A stretch of 64,000 bases of DNA from an uncultured Bacteroidia bacterium (lineage in GTDB: Bacteria; Bacteroidota; Bacteroidia; Bacteroidales; UBA932): contig CACXMA010000009.1 in the NCBI GenBank assembly GCA_902768665.1, forward strand, positions 118,589 through 182,588, written 5' to 3'. The notes below the pieces were generated by a model that saw nothing but the letters and a program-made list of their open reading frames with translations, was not told where the DNA came from and made no database searches. Position numbers and translations under genes: made by a program. Positions within the stretch are counted from its first letter, which is position 1. Every line of letters starts with the position of its first letter. Positions 27,278 through 35,682 of the stretch are shown here, piece after piece.

Positions 27278-28492
27278 ATGAAAAAAATCCAAATGACCAC
27301 ACCGCTCGTCGAGATGGACGGCGATGAAATGACCCGAATCCTGTGGAAGATGATCAAGGATGAGCTGATCCTCCCCTTTGTCGACCTCAAGACCGAATAC
27401 TATGACCTGGGCCTCGAGTACCGCGACAAGACCTCCGACCAGGTGACCATCGACTCCGCCAACGCCACCAAGCGCCTCGGCGTCGCCGTCAAGTGCGCGA
27501 CCATCACCCCGAACGTCCAGCGCATGAGCGAGTACAACCTCCACCAGATGTGGAAATCCCCGAACGGCACCATCCGCGCCATGCTCGACGGCACCGTGTT
27601 CCGCACACCGATCACCATCCCGAGCATCCACCCGGCCGTCAAGTTCTGGAAGAAACCTATCACCATCGCCCGCCACGCTTACGGCGACGTCTACCGTGAT
27701 GTCGAGATCCAGACCACCGAGCCCGGTATCGCCAAGCTCGTCTTCGAAGGAGCCTCCGGTGAGCGCATCGAGGAAGTGATCCACGAATTCGCCGGTCCCG
27801 GCGTCATCGAAGGCATGCACAATACCGACGCTTCCATCAAGAGCTTCGCCCACGCCTGCTTCAAATACGCCCTCGACGTCAAGGAGAACCTCTGGTTCGC
27901 TACCAAGGACACCATCTCCAAGAAATACGACGGCCGTTTCAAGGCCATCTTCGAGGAGATCTACGAAAAAGAATACAAAGAGAAGTTCGAGGCTGCCGGC
28001 ATCGAGTACTTCTATACCCTCATCGACGACGCCGTCGCCCGTGTGATGCGTTCTGAAGGCGGTTTCATCTGGGCCTGCAAGAACTACGACGGCGACGTCA
28101 TGTCCGACATGGTGTCCACCGCTTTCGGTTCCCTCGCCATGATGACCTCCGTCCTCGTCAGCCCGGACGGCAAGTACGAGTATGAGGCCGCCCACGGCAC
28201 CGTGACCCGTCACTACTACAAGTGGCTCAAGGGCGAGGAGACATCCACCAACCCGATGGCGACCATCTTCGCCTGGAGCGGCGCTTTCCGCAAGAGAGGC
28301 GAACTCGACAACCTCCCCGAGCTCGTGAACTACGCCAACCAGCTCGAGGCCGCCTGCTTCGACACGCTGAACGAAGGTCTCGAGACCAAGGACCTTGTGA
28401 ACCTCTCCGAGGGTATCACCCCGAAGGGCCTCACCTCCCTGCAGTTCCTCCAGGCCATCCGCGAGCGTCTCGCCGCGCGCCTGGGCGCATAG
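27278..28492 (+). CDS. icd: NADP-dependent isocitrate dehydrogenase (eukaryote-like type)
   Basis: A 404-aa homodimeric-type IDH converting isocitrate to 2-oxoglutarate. [40 protein letters not shown] (isocitrate binding), DIxxQ-like [18 protein letters not shown], and [12 protein letters not shown] with [12 protein letters not shown] are those of the short, eukaryote-like NADP-IDH family. It is cotranscribed with the hydratase. Together they form an oxidative arm from citrate to 2-oxoglutarate, as in Bacteroides. No citrate synthase is in the window. Confidence 0.95.
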   Translation: MKKIQMTTPLVEMDGDEMTRILWKMIKDELILPFVDLKTEYYDLGLEYRDKTSDQVTIDSANATKRLGVAVKCATITPNVQRMSEYNLHQMWKSPNGTIRAMLDGTVFRTPITIPSIHPAVKFWKKPITIARHAYGDVYRDVEIQTTEPGIAKLVFEGASGERIEEVIHEFAGPGVIEGMHNTDASIKSFAHACFKYALDVKENLWFATKDTISKKYDGRFKAIFEEIYEKEYKEKFEAAGIEYFYTLIDDAVARVMRSEGGFIWACKNYDGDVMSDMVSTAFGSLAMMTSVLVSPDGKYEYEAAHGTVTRHYYKWLKGEETSTNPMATIFAWSGAFRKRGELDNLPELVNYANQLEAACFDTLNEGLETKDLVNLSEGITPKGLTSLQFLQAIRERLAARLGA

Positions 28493-28585
28493 ATTCCACG
28501 GACAAGCCGTGGAATGACGGCACAGGCCGTGGAATGACGACCCAAGCCGTGGAATGACGACCCAGGCCGTGGAATGACGGCACAG
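28493..28585. repeat. REP palindrome plus four 20-bp tandem repeats after icd
   Basis: ATTCCACGGACAAGCCGTGGAAT (28494-28516) is a palindrome. The half-site GCCGTGGAATGACG then recurs with an exact 20-bp period at 28506, 28526, 28546 and 28566 with linkers GCACAG or ACCCAR. The first repeat overlaps the stop-codon region of icd. Confidence 0.85.
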
Positions 28586-28587
28586 AA

Positions 28588-28621
28588 AAAAAAGCTGCTT
28601 CGAACTCGAAGCAGCTTTTTT
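28588..28621. terminator. bidirectional terminator between icd and tRNA-Val
   Basis: AAGCTGCTTCGA/TCGAAGCAGCTT stem flanked by A and T runs on both sides, so it can end icd (plus) and tRNA-Val (minus). Confidence 0.85.
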
Positions 28622-28625
28622 CGTG

Positions 28626-28700
28626 TGAGGACTAGCAGACTTGAACTGCTGACCTCCTGCCTGTCAAGCAGGCGCTCTAAACCAACTGAGCTAAGCCCTC
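28626..28700 (-). tRNA. tRNA-Val (GAC anticodon)
   Basis: On the minus strand the acceptor GAGGGCT pairs with AGTCCTC, the D arm contains AGCTCAGTTGG, the anticodon arm is CCTGC-TTGACAG-GCAGG (anticodon GAC) and the T arm contains GTTCAAGTC. 75 nt with discriminator A; CCA is not encoded. Confidence 0.93.
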
Positions 28701-28769
28701 AAATGGGACGACAAAGGTAGTAAGTTTTTTCGACTCTGCAAAAAAATCTTTACAAAATCGAAAGAAATC

Positions 28770-29699
28770 CTACCAACCCAGCTTGATATTGTCCGCCATG
28801 GCCTCGGCAAGGCGCTGGCGCGCCTCCCGGCTGGACCAGGCGATATGCGGGCTGAAGCGGATCTTGTTCATGTCCTTAAGGTGCATCAGCGGGCTGTCGA
28901 CGGGGAGCGGTTCCTTGACATAGACGTCCAGGGCGGCGCCGGCGATGAGGCCCTCGTCGAGGGCCCGGGCGAGATCCGCCTCCACGGCGATGCCGCCGCG
29001 TCCGGTGTTGACGAGAAACGCCGTCCGTTTCATCTTCCGGAAGCCCTCATAGCCGATCAGGTTCGCCGTGCGCTCGTTATAGGGAGCGTGGATGCTGATG
29101 ACGTCCGACTCGGAAAGGAGCGTATCGATATCCACGGAAGGATACTCCTTGCAATGGGACGTCCCGGAGGTGGAGAAATAGATCACCTTCATGCCGAATT
29201 CCCGGGCGATGCGGGCGACCTTCTGCCCGATGGCACCCATGCCGACAATGCCGAGGGTCTTGCCGGTCAGCTCGATGAACGGGGTCGTCGGATCGGTATG
29301 GACGGAGCCCTGGGCGTAGGAACCGGATTTTACCTTATTATCATAGTAGAAAGCAAAACCGGCGAGGTTCAGGATATGCATCCAGGTCGTCTGCGCGACG
29401 GAATCCGTCGAATAGGCCGCCACATTGCGGACGATGACCCCCCGCTCGGTGCAAAGCGGGACATTGATGTTGTTGATGCCCGTGCCGGCCTCACAGATAA
29501 GGCGGAGCCTCGGCGCCGCATCGAGGAAGGCAGCATCGACAATGACTTTGTTGAGCAGGGCGACATCGGCGTCACGGACCCGCTCACGGGCCTCCTCGGC
29601 CGTAGAGGAATAATAGGTCGTCAGTTCGCCGAGGGCGGCGATGGAGTCGAGGGGCGTATCGCCCATCGTCCCGGCATCGAGGAAAACGATTTTCAGCAT
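28770..29699 (-). CDS. D-2-hydroxyacid dehydrogenase
   Basis: A 309-aa NAD-dependent dehydrogenase starting at the ATG of MLKIVFLDAGTM; longer upstream readings run into the LytTR gene. The Rossmann motif GIVGMGAIGQKVAR is near residue 150, the substrate Arg in NTGRGG near residue 233, and the catalytic His in SPHIAW near residue 285. It belongs to the lactate/glycerate/phosphoglycerate dehydrogenase superfamily; hydroxypyruvate or a related 2-ketoacid is a guess. It lies 4 bp after the LytTR regulator gene, suggesting a shared transcript. Confidence 0.88.
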   Translation of the reverse strand: MLKIVFLDAGTMGDTPLDSIAALGELTTYYSSTAEEARERVRDADVALLNKVIVDAAFLDAAPRLRLICEAGTGINNINVPLCTERGVIVRNVAAYSTDSVAQTTWMHILNLAGFAFYYDNKVKSGSYAQGSVHTDPTTPFIELTGKTLGIVGMGAIGQKVARIAREFGMKVIYFSTSGTSHCKEYPSVDIDTLLSESDVISIHAPYNERTANLIGYEGFRKMKRTAFLVNTGRGGIAVEADLARALDEGLIAGAALDVYVKEPLPVDSPLMHLKDMNKIRFSPHIAWSSREARQRLAEAMADNIKLGW

Positions 29700-29703
29700 A
29701 GCG

Positions 29704-30510
29704 CTAGAGGAATTTGGAAACGGCGGAATAATAAGTCTTGGAAATGAGGACATTCTCGAGCCCCTGCACATCCAGCTCGGCGATGGCATAGCCGCTGGTG
29801 TCCTTGCGGACAAGACGGATGTGGTCCGGATTGACAAAGAAGGAGCGGTGACAGCGGACAAGGCCATGACGGGAAAGGGTATCCTCGAGGGCACGCATCG
29901 AAGAGCGGAGGTTATAGCTCTTCGGGCGGCCGTTGTCCAGATAATGGATATAGACGTAGTTCTGCTCGGACTTGATATACAGGACGGCCTCCTGCGCGAT
30001 AATCAGGCGCAGTTTCTTGTACTCGTCGTAGAATCGGATCAGCGACCGCTCGTCAGGCAGCTCATCTTCCCTGTGTTTGAGATAATGGATATGTATGACC
30101 AGGGCAAGGACAAGGTAAGGATAGGCCATCGGCATGCTCAGGTACCAGAAGCAGCGCGAAAGCACAAGGAAGAAAGGCAGGCTTCCGTGCAGGGCCAGGG
30201 CCATGTAAAGCGTCTGGAAGAGCGAAACGAAGACCATCTCGCCGAGACACCACATGAAATAGACCATCCAGGTCATGCGGAGGATCCGCCGCAGGATGAA
30301 CAGGAGCATGCGGGTCAGGGACAGCACGGCGATGGCGATCAGCGTGATAAAAGTCAGGTTCAGGGTATAGCTGCTTCCATCATAGGTCAGGAACTCCGAG
30401 ACATGATAAGGATCCACGACCAGGAGATAGACGAAAAGGAAAAGCGGAGCGATGACAAAATGCATGACATTGCTCGGCATCCGGTAGAAATCTTTCGAAA
30501 TGACCTTCAT
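29704..30510 (-). CDS. membrane-anchored LytTR transcription regulator
   Basis: A 268-aa protein with four or five membrane helices in residues 15-150 and a C-terminal LytTR DNA-binding domain (about 165-265): AVLYIKSEQNYVYIHYLDNGRPKSYNLRSSMRALEDTL then RCHRSFFVNPDHIRLV. It has no receiver domain, so it is a one-component membrane regulator. Direct repeats in its own promoter region (30554-30584) are candidate binding sites, implying autoregulation and control of the divergent small gene. Confidence 0.88.
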   Translation of the reverse strand: MKVISKDFYRMPSNVMHFVIAPLFLFVYLLVVDPYHVSEFLTYDGSSYTLNLTFITLIAIAVLSLTRMLLFILRRILRMTWMVYFMWCLGEMVFVSLFQTLYMALALHGSLPFFLVLSRCFWYLSMPMAYPYLVLALVIHIHYLKHREDELPDERSLIRFYDEYKKLRLIIAQEAVLYIKSEQNYVYIHYLDNGRPKSYNLRSSMRALEDTLSRHGLVRCHRSFFVNPDHIRLVRKDTSGYAIAELDVQGLENVLISKTYYSAVSKFL

Positions 30511-30532
30511 TTCATCCTCTTTTTTGTTGGGA

Positions 30533-30540
30533 CAAATATA
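30533..30540 (-). promoter_or_regulatory. promoter -7 element of the LytTR gene
   Basis: Minus-strand TATATTTG, 22 bp upstream of the LytTR ATG. Confidence 0.5.
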
Positions 30541-30553
30541 CGAATTATTTTGA

Positions 30554-30584
30554 TTTTATCCCTATTTCGGCATTTTTATCCCTA
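30554..30584. promoter_or_regulatory. direct-repeat operator candidate
   Basis: TTTTATCCCTA occurs at 30554-30564 and 30574-30584, exactly 20 bp start to start (two helical turns), with a looser third copy near 30604-30619. LytTR proteins commonly bind such tandem sites. It lies between the divergent LytTR gene and the 59-aa gene. Confidence 0.5.
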
Positions 30585-30651
30585 AATAATCGTTTTTGTC
30601 ACTTTTTATTCGTCCCTGTAACTTTTTTTATGCGGCTCTTTCCATATATCC

Positions 30652-30659
30652 TACCTTTG
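30652..30659 (+). promoter_or_regulatory. promoter -7 element of the 59-aa gene
   Basis: TACCTTTG, a perfect TAnnTTTG, 24 bp before the ATG at 30684; T-rich -33 region without a clear TTG. Confidence 0.55.
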
Positions 30660-30683
30660 CATCAGAAAACAACGACCAAGGCT

Positions 30684-30863
30684 ATGAATCAGACAGGAAT
30701 TACTTCGGCTAATGCCCTCTCCGAGCTCGGCGGCCAGGACCGCGGGCTCGACGCACGTGATCTTTCCGCCCGCAGCAGGCGCCTTCTCTCCGACGAGGAG
30801 CATTCCCGTCGGGCTGATTCCCCGCGCTTCCGTTCCATGATGCGCACATCTGAAGCTGTATAA
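30684..30863 (+). CDS. 59-aa protein of unknown function
   Basis: A short frame (MNQTGITSANALSELGGQD... ending MMRTSEAV) with its own promoter (30652-30659) and a strong terminator (30899-30940). It is hydrophilic, rich in Arg, Ser and Asp, and has no signal or membrane segment. The unit could equally encode a small regulatory RNA. I do not recognise the family. The neighbouring LytTR regulator may control it. Confidence 0.5.
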   Translation: MNQTGITSANALSELGGQDRGLDARDLSARSRRLLSDEEHSRRADSPRFRSMMRTSEAV

Positions 30864-30898
30864 AAGATCATTCCATTATTCTCGATACATACAATGGA

Positions 30899-30940
30899 AA
30901 AAGGGGTTGACCGGTTCTCGCGGCCAACCCCTTTCTTTTA
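30899..30940 (+). terminator. Rho-independent terminator
   Basis: AAGGGGTTGACCG paired with CGGCCAACCCCTT, then TCTTTT; it ends the 59-aa gene transcript. Confidence 0.85.
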
Positions 30941-30951
30941 ACCTCCGTCAA

Positions 30952-32163
30952 CTAGGCCAGGGCGCTGTCCATCAGCGCGGCGATGGCCTTTTTGTCGAGA
31001 TGCTGGCCGATGAAGACCAGTTTCTGCATGCGGTCGCCATAGACGGGATCCCAGTCGGCGCGGAGCTTGGCGTCGCGGGCCATCACCTGCTGAAGCTGTT
31101 CCTCGGGCATGGTGGCGAACCAGAGGCCGGCGTCGCGGAGGCTCTTCTGGCGCCCCGCCTGCTCGAACAGCCAGCACTTGTCGATATCGTCCGTGAAATA
31201 GCAGAGACCCTTGGCGCGGATGATGTTTGAGGGCCACTTCTTTGCGATGAGGTTGTCGAACTTATTGAGGTCGAAGGCGCCGCGGCGATAATATACATAG
31301 GTATCGATGCCGTACTCCAGGGCTTCACCCTCCCCTTCGTGATGGTGATGATGGTGGTGGTGCTCCTCGTGATCGTGATCGTCGTCATCATCATCGTCAT
31401 CGTCCTCCTCCGGATTCTCCCCCTCGATCGCCTGGATCCAGGCAGCGGAGGTTGCGACACGCTCGAAATCGAACATGCCCGTGTAGATGATCTCGTCGAG
31501 GTCGATGTCGCCGTAGTTACAGGAAAGCACCTTTGCGCCGGGGTTGATGCCCTTGACGATGCCGGTCAGCTTGCCAAGCTCGTCGGGCGAGATCTCAGCG
31601 GCTTTGTTGAGCAGGACGATATTGCAGAACTCGATCTGCTCGATGACAAGACGCTCGAGGTCCTCGTCGTCGATGTCCTCCCGGCCGAGGGCGTCGCCGC
31701 AGCCGAATTCGTCCTTCATGCGGAGGGCGTCCACGACGGTTACGATGCTGTCGACATAGGGCTCGGTATCCTTGACGAACTGCGGACCGAGCATCGGCAT
31801 GGTGCAGATGGTCTGGGCGATCGGAGCGGGCTCGCAGATGCCGCTGGCCTCGATGACGATATAGTCGAAGCGGCCGGTGTCCATGATCTCGCCGAGCTGC
31901 GCCACCAGGTCCATCTTCAGTGTGCAGCAGATGCAGCCGTTCTGCAGGGCCACCAGCGAATCGTCCGTCTTGCCGACGACACCGCCCTTTTCGATAAGGT
32001 CCGCATCGATATTGACCTCGCCGATATCGTTGACGATCACGGCGAACCGGATGCCCTTGCGATTCGCCAGGATGCGGTTCAGCAGGGTCGTCTTTCCGCT
32101 GCCGAGATAGCCGGTCAGCAGCAGGACCGGGATCTGTTTTTTATTGTAGGTAATCGTAGCCAT
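30952..32163 (-). CDS. CobW/COG0523 family GTPase metallochaperone
   Basis: A 403-aa G3E GTPase starting at the ATG of MATITYNKKQIPVLLLTGYL (longer reading frames upstream lack family similarity). P-loop GYLGSGKTTL is near residue 17, the metal-binding CxCC motif GCICCTLK near residue 82, and LLNKAAE is the guanine motif. A very acidic and His-rich loop (ten Asp, then HDHEEHHHHHHHH) lies before the C-terminal CobW domain (about 310-400). It probably delivers zinc or a similar metal to client proteins. No Zur box was identified. Confidence 0.9.
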   Translation of the reverse strand: MATITYNKKQIPVLLLTGYLGSGKTTLLNRILANRKGIRFAVIVNDIGEVNIDADLIEKGGVVGKTDDSLVALQNGCICCTLKMDLVAQLGEIMDTGRFDYIVIEASGICEPAPIAQTICTMPMLGPQFVKDTEPYVDSIVTVVDALRMKDEFGCGDALGREDIDDEDLERLVIEQIEFCNIVLLNKAAEISPDELGKLTGIVKGINPGAKVLSCNYGDIDLDEIIYTGMFDFERVATSAAWIQAIEGENPEEDDDDDDDDDHDHEEHHHHHHHHEGEGEALEYGIDTYVYYRRGAFDLNKFDNLIAKKWPSNIIRAKGLCYFTDDIDKCWLFEQAGRQKSLRDAGLWFATMPEEQLQQVMARDAKLRADWDPVYGDRMQKLVFIGQHLDKKAIAALMDSALA

Positions 32164-32205
32164 GGTTTTTGGTTTTTTCAGGCGCAAATTTAGGAAAAAA
32201 TATAG

Positions 32206-32213
32206 TATATTTG
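32206..32213 (+). promoter_or_regulatory. promoter -7 element of the coiled-coil gene
   Basis: TATATTTG, 36 bp before the ATG at 32250. Confidence 0.5.
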
Positions 32214-32249
32214 TCTTTTGGATTGAAAACAATTTAAACCGCATACACT

Positions 32250-33032
32250 ATGAAACTCCGTACCATTCTCGCCAGCTTCGCCCTGGCCGCACTGAGCCTT
32301 CCGGTCTTCGCCCAGAACACCCTCGAGCAGCACCAGGACGCCATCCGCCAGAACAAGCAGGCCGTTGAAGACGCAACCCGCCAGCACAAGGACCAGGTCG
32401 CCGTCTCGAATGCGCAGATCGACGCCGCCAAGAGCGTCATCGCCCAGCACCAGAACGAAATCAAGCAGCAGGAGCTCGCCATCAAGACGGTCAAGCTCTC
32501 CATCGAGCAGAAGAAACAGGCCCTGAAGCTCAAACAGCAGGCTCTCGATCTCCAGAAGAAAGCCTACAAGCTCGACAAGAACACTTCCGCGGCCGCCAAG
32601 GCCGACCTCGTCGCCCGCAAGGAGGAAATCCGCCAGGCCCAGGCCGACATCAAGGCCGATCAGAACCTGATCAAGGACGCCCAGGGCAAGATCAAGCTCG
32701 CCAAAGCCGAAATCAAGAAAGCCAACTCCGCCATCAAGGCCAGCAAGAAGGCCGCCAGCGAGACCAAGCAGGCGCTGAAGGACAGCAAGAAGGGCCTCAA
32801 GGAAAGCGAGAAGGCCCTCGAAGCCAAGAAAGAGCAGATTGCCGCCGAGGCCAAGGTCCTCGAGCTCGACAACGCCGCCAAGCAGGCAGACGTCAAGGTA
32901 GAGCAGGTAGCGGAAACGGCCGCCACCGCCGTTGAGAATGCCGCCAACAACACGATCGAGACCGTCGACGTAGCCGTCCAGAAGGCCACCGAACAGGTCC
33001 AGAACGAAATCAAGGAAACCATAACGGAATAA
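32250..33032 (+). CDS. secreted Lys/Ala-rich coiled-coil protein
   Basis: A 260-aa protein with a signal peptide (1-21, ends VFAQ). The mature chain is almost entirely alpha-helical coiled coil, rich in Lys, Ala, Gln and Glu, with repeated KKA, IKKA and LKxK heptads (residues 25-215), then an Ala/Thr/Val-rich tail. No enzymatic motif. A periplasmic spacer or structural role is possible. It is only 10 bp before citD, so citD-citE-citF may be read from its promoter. Confidence 0.75.
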   Translation: MKLRTILASFALAALSLPVFAQNTLEQHQDAIRQNKQAVEDATRQHKDQVAVSNAQIDAAKSVIAQHQNEIKQQELAIKTVKLSIEQKKQALKLKQQALDLQKKAYKLDKNTSAAAKADLVARKEEIRQAQADIKADQNLIKDAQGKIKLAKAEIKKANSAIKASKKAASETKQALKDSKKGLKESEKALEAKKEQIAAEAKVLELDNAAKQADVKVEQVAETAATAVENAANNTIETVDVAVQKATEQVQNEIKETITE

Positions 33033-33042
33033 CCTTTTTACC

Positions 33043-33324
33043 ATGGAAATCAAACCCGCATCCGCCGGAACGCTTGAGTCGGGGGACATCCTCGTGCGCA
33101 TCGCTCCGGCCTCTTCCGACGGGCTCTCCATCGAACTGGAGAGTTCCGTCGCAGCCCAGTTCGGCGGACAGATCCGCCATCTCATTACCGAGACGCTGGA
33201 AGGTCTCGGCGTCGAAAAGGCCGACGTCACGGCCGTTGACAAAGGTGCCCTCGACTGCACCATCCGCGCCCGCGTGACGGCTGCCGCCGTCCGCGCCACC
33301 GGCAAAGACGTCTGGAGGGACTAG
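33043..33324 (+). CDS. citD: citrate lyase acyl carrier protein (gamma subunit)
   Basis: A 93-aa carrier that holds the phosphoribosyl-dephospho-CoA prosthetic group. KPASAGTLESGDILVRI has the modification-site Ser (Ser near residue 13 in TLESGD); SSVAAQFGGQIRHLI and DKGALDCTIRARVTAAAVRA are conserved. Length is standard. It is followed by citE after 2 bp. Its group is built and acetylated by the CitC-CitG fusion encoded 8 kb upstream. Confidence 0.9.
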   Translation: MEIKPASAGTLESGDILVRIAPASSDGLSIELESSVAAQFGGQIRHLITETLEGLGVEKADVTAVDKGALDCTIRARVTAAAVRATGKDVWRD

Positions 33325-33326
33325 CC

Positions 33327-34220
33327 ATGGACAGACTCCGCAGAACCATGATGTTCGTCCCCGGGAACAACCCCGGCATGATGGCCGACGCCCACATCTA
33401 CGGCCCCGACTCCATCATGCTGGACCTCGAGGACTCCGTGACCATGGCCGAGAAGGACGCCGCGCGTCTTCTCGTCTATAACGCCCTGAAAACCATCGAC
33501 TACGGCACGACGGAAATGGTCGTCCGCATCAATCCCCTCTCCACGCCCTACGGCAAAAAGGACGTCGAAGCGGTCGTCAAGGCCGGCGTCGACGTCATCC
33601 GTATGCCGAAGACGGAGACCGCCGAGGAAGTCCGTGAGCTGGAGGCCGAGATCCTCAAAGTAGAAGAGGAGATCGGCGCCGTCGGCCGGACACAGATCAT
33701 GGCCGCCATCGAAAGCGCCCTCGGCATCTGCAACGCCTACGCCATCGCCACCGCCTCCAAGCGCATGATGGGCATCGCCCTCGGCGCCGAGGACTACACC
33801 GCGAACCTCAAGACCCAGCGCACCCCCGGCGGAGACGAGCTCCGGCTGGCCCGCGAGACCATCGTCGTGGCCGCCCGCGCCGCCGGCATCGCCTGTTTCG
33901 ACACCGTTTACTCCAACCTCGACGACATGGACACCTTCCGCGCCGAAGTTGAGTACATCAAAACCCTCGGTTTCGACGGAAAATCCATCATCAATCCCCG
34001 CCAGATCGAGATTGTCAACGAAGTCTTCACCCCGACGCCGAAAGCCATCGAGAAGGCCCTCAAGATTGTCGCCGCCATCAAGGAGGCGCAGGAAAAGGGC
34101 TCCGGCGTCATCGCCGTCAACGGCAAGATGGTGGACCGTCCGGTCGTCATCCGTGCTGAAAGGACCATCGCCCTGGCCATCGCTTCGGGCGTCTTAACGA
34201 AAGAGGAGGCAGCCTTATGA
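33327..34220 (+). CDS. citE: citrate lyase beta subunit (citryl-CoA lyase)
   Basis: A 297-aa HpcH/HpaI-fold lyase that cleaves the citryl thioester to oxaloacetate and acetyl-carrier. RLRRTMMFVPGNNPGM at the start, MLDLEDSV (metal-binding acidic residues), VRINPL and GIALGAEDYTANL are diagnostic. It overlaps citF by 4 bp. The complete citD-citE-citF set supports a functional anaerobic citrate lyase. Confidence 0.93.
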   Translation: MDRLRRTMMFVPGNNPGMMADAHIYGPDSIMLDLEDSVTMAEKDAARLLVYNALKTIDYGTTEMVVRINPLSTPYGKKDVEAVVKAGVDVIRMPKTETAEEVRELEAEILKVEEEIGAVGRTQIMAAIESALGICNAYAIATASKRMMGIALGAEDYTANLKTQRTPGGDELRLARETIVVAARAAGIACFDTVYSNLDDMDTFRAEVEYIKTLGFDGKSIINPRQIEIVNEVFTPTPKAIEKALKIVAAIKEAQEKGSGVIAVNGKMVDRPVVIRAERTIALAIASGVLTKEEAAL

Positions 34221-35641
34221 TGCGCAACAGCAAACTCACCACCCTCGAGGAGGCGATCCGCCGCAGCGGTCTTCGCGACGGCATGACCATTTCCTTCCAC
34301 CACCATTTCCGCGGCGGCGACAAGGTCGTCAACATGGTGGTCGACAAACTCGCCGAGATGGGCTTCAAGGGCCTGCATCTCGCCGCTTCCAGCCTTTCCG
34401 ACGTCCACGCCCCGCTGATTGACCACATCAAGGCCGGCGTCATCACGAGAATCAGCACCTCCGGTCTCCGCGGCGAGCTCGCAAACGCCATTTCACACGG
34501 ACTCATGGAGGAACCGGTCGTGTTCCGCAGCCACGGCGGCCGTGGCAGCGCCATCGCCAGCGGCGAACTCGCCATCGACGTGGCCTTCCTCGGCGCCTCA
34601 TCCTGCGACGAGCTCGGCAACGCCTGCGGCTACTCCCGCAGCGAGAACGCCAAGTCCATCTGCGGCTCCCTCGGCTACGCCCTCCCGGACGCCCAGTACG
34701 CCCAGCACGTGGTGGTCATCACCGACGACCTCGTCCCTTACCCGAACTTCCCGAAGTCCATCTCCGCCGAGCGGGTTGAGTCGGTCGTGGTCGTCGATTC
34801 CGTCGGCGACAGCTCGAAAATTTCCGCCGGAGCGATCCGCGACTCGAAGAACCCCCGCGATATCCTCCTTGCGAAATCCGCTGCCAAGGTCGTCATCAAC
34901 GGCGGCTATTTCGAGGATGGATTCAGCATCCAGACGGGTACCGGCGGCGCTTCCCTCGCCGTCGTCAAATATATCCGCGAGGAAATGATCGCCCGCGGGA
35001 TCAAGGCGTCCTTCGCCCTCGGCGGCATCACCGCCCACATGGTGAAACTCCACGAGGAAGGCCTCATCGGCCGCCTCATCGACGTCCAGTCCTTCGACAA
35101 GGTCGCCGCGGAGTCCATCAAGAACGACCCGTTCCACCAGGAAGTCTCCTCCATCGAATACGCCTCCGGCGAGCACAAGGGCTCGGCCGTGCACGCCCTC
35201 GACATGGTCATCCTCTCCGCCCTGGAGGTGGATACCGACTTCAATGTCAACGTGCTGGTCGGCTCGGACGGCATCATCCGCGGCGCCATCGGCGGCCACC
35301 AGGACACCGCGGCGGACAGCGCCCTCTCGATCATTGTCTGCCCGCTCCTTCGCGGCCGCATCCCCTGCGTCGTGCCGAAGGTCACCACGCTGATTACCCC
35401 CGGTGCCTCCGTGGACGTCGTCGTAACGGAATACGGTATTGCCGTCAATCCCGCACGCCCGGACGTCGCAGAGCGCCTGCGCAAGGCCGGCCTCCATATC
35501 GTGGACATCCACGACCTGGCCGCCAAGGCGACATCCATCATCGGCACCCCCGATCCCCTGCCCTTCGGCGAGAAGATCGTCGGCGTCGTGATGAACCGCG
35601 ACGGCTCCGTACTGGATTACATCCGGAACATCGAGGACTAA
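34217..35641 (+). CDS. citF: citrate lyase alpha subunit (citrate CoA-transferase)
   Basis: A 474-aa transferase that swaps acetyl for citrate on the carrier protein. DGMTISFHHHFRGGDKVVNMVVD, GRGSAIASGELAIDVAFLGASSCDELGNA and GGHQDTAADSALSIIV are family segments. It starts with ATGATG; the first ATG overlaps the citE stop (ATGA). It is slightly shorter than the proteobacterial protein. A bidirectional terminator follows immediately. Confidence 0.93.
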   Translation: MMRNSKLTTLEEAIRRSGLRDGMTISFHHHFRGGDKVVNMVVDKLAEMGFKGLHLAASSLSDVHAPLIDHIKAGVITRISTSGLRGELANAISHGLMEEPVVFRSHGGRGSAIASGELAIDVAFLGASSCDELGNACGYSRSENAKSICGSLGYALPDAQYAQHVVVITDDLVPYPNFPKSISAERVESVVVVDSVGDSSKISAGAIRDSKNPRDILLAKSAAKVVINGGYFEDGFSIQTGTGGASLAVVKYIREEMIARGIKASFALGGITAHMVKLHEEGLIGRLIDVQSFDKVAAESIKNDPFHQEVSSIEYASGEHKGSAVHALDMVILSALEVDTDFNVNVLVGSDGIIRGAIGGHQDTAADSALSIIVCPLLRGRIPCVVPKVTTLITPGASVDVVVTEYGIAVNPARPDVAERLRKAGLHIVDIHDLAAKATSIIGTPDPLPFGEKIVGVVMNRDGSVLDYIRNIED

Positions 35642-35642
35642 G

Positions 35643-35682
35643 AAAAATCCCGCGGTCATCATCCTGGCCGCGGGATTTTTTT
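35643..35682. terminator. bidirectional terminator between citF and the DUF853 gene
   Basis: AAATCCCGCGG/CCGCGGGATTT stem with a 12-nt loop, flanked by A and T runs, placed between two convergent genes. Confidence 0.85.

Noticed and set aside
25026-27302. 758-aa minus-strand open frame opposite the hydratase
   Set aside because: GC-driven antisense frame, Gly/Asp/Val-rich without motif; the plus strand encodes a complete aconitase-family protein.
28506-28585. CRISPR array
   Set aside because: Only four units of 20 bp with 5-6 bp variable parts; spacers far too short and no cas genes.
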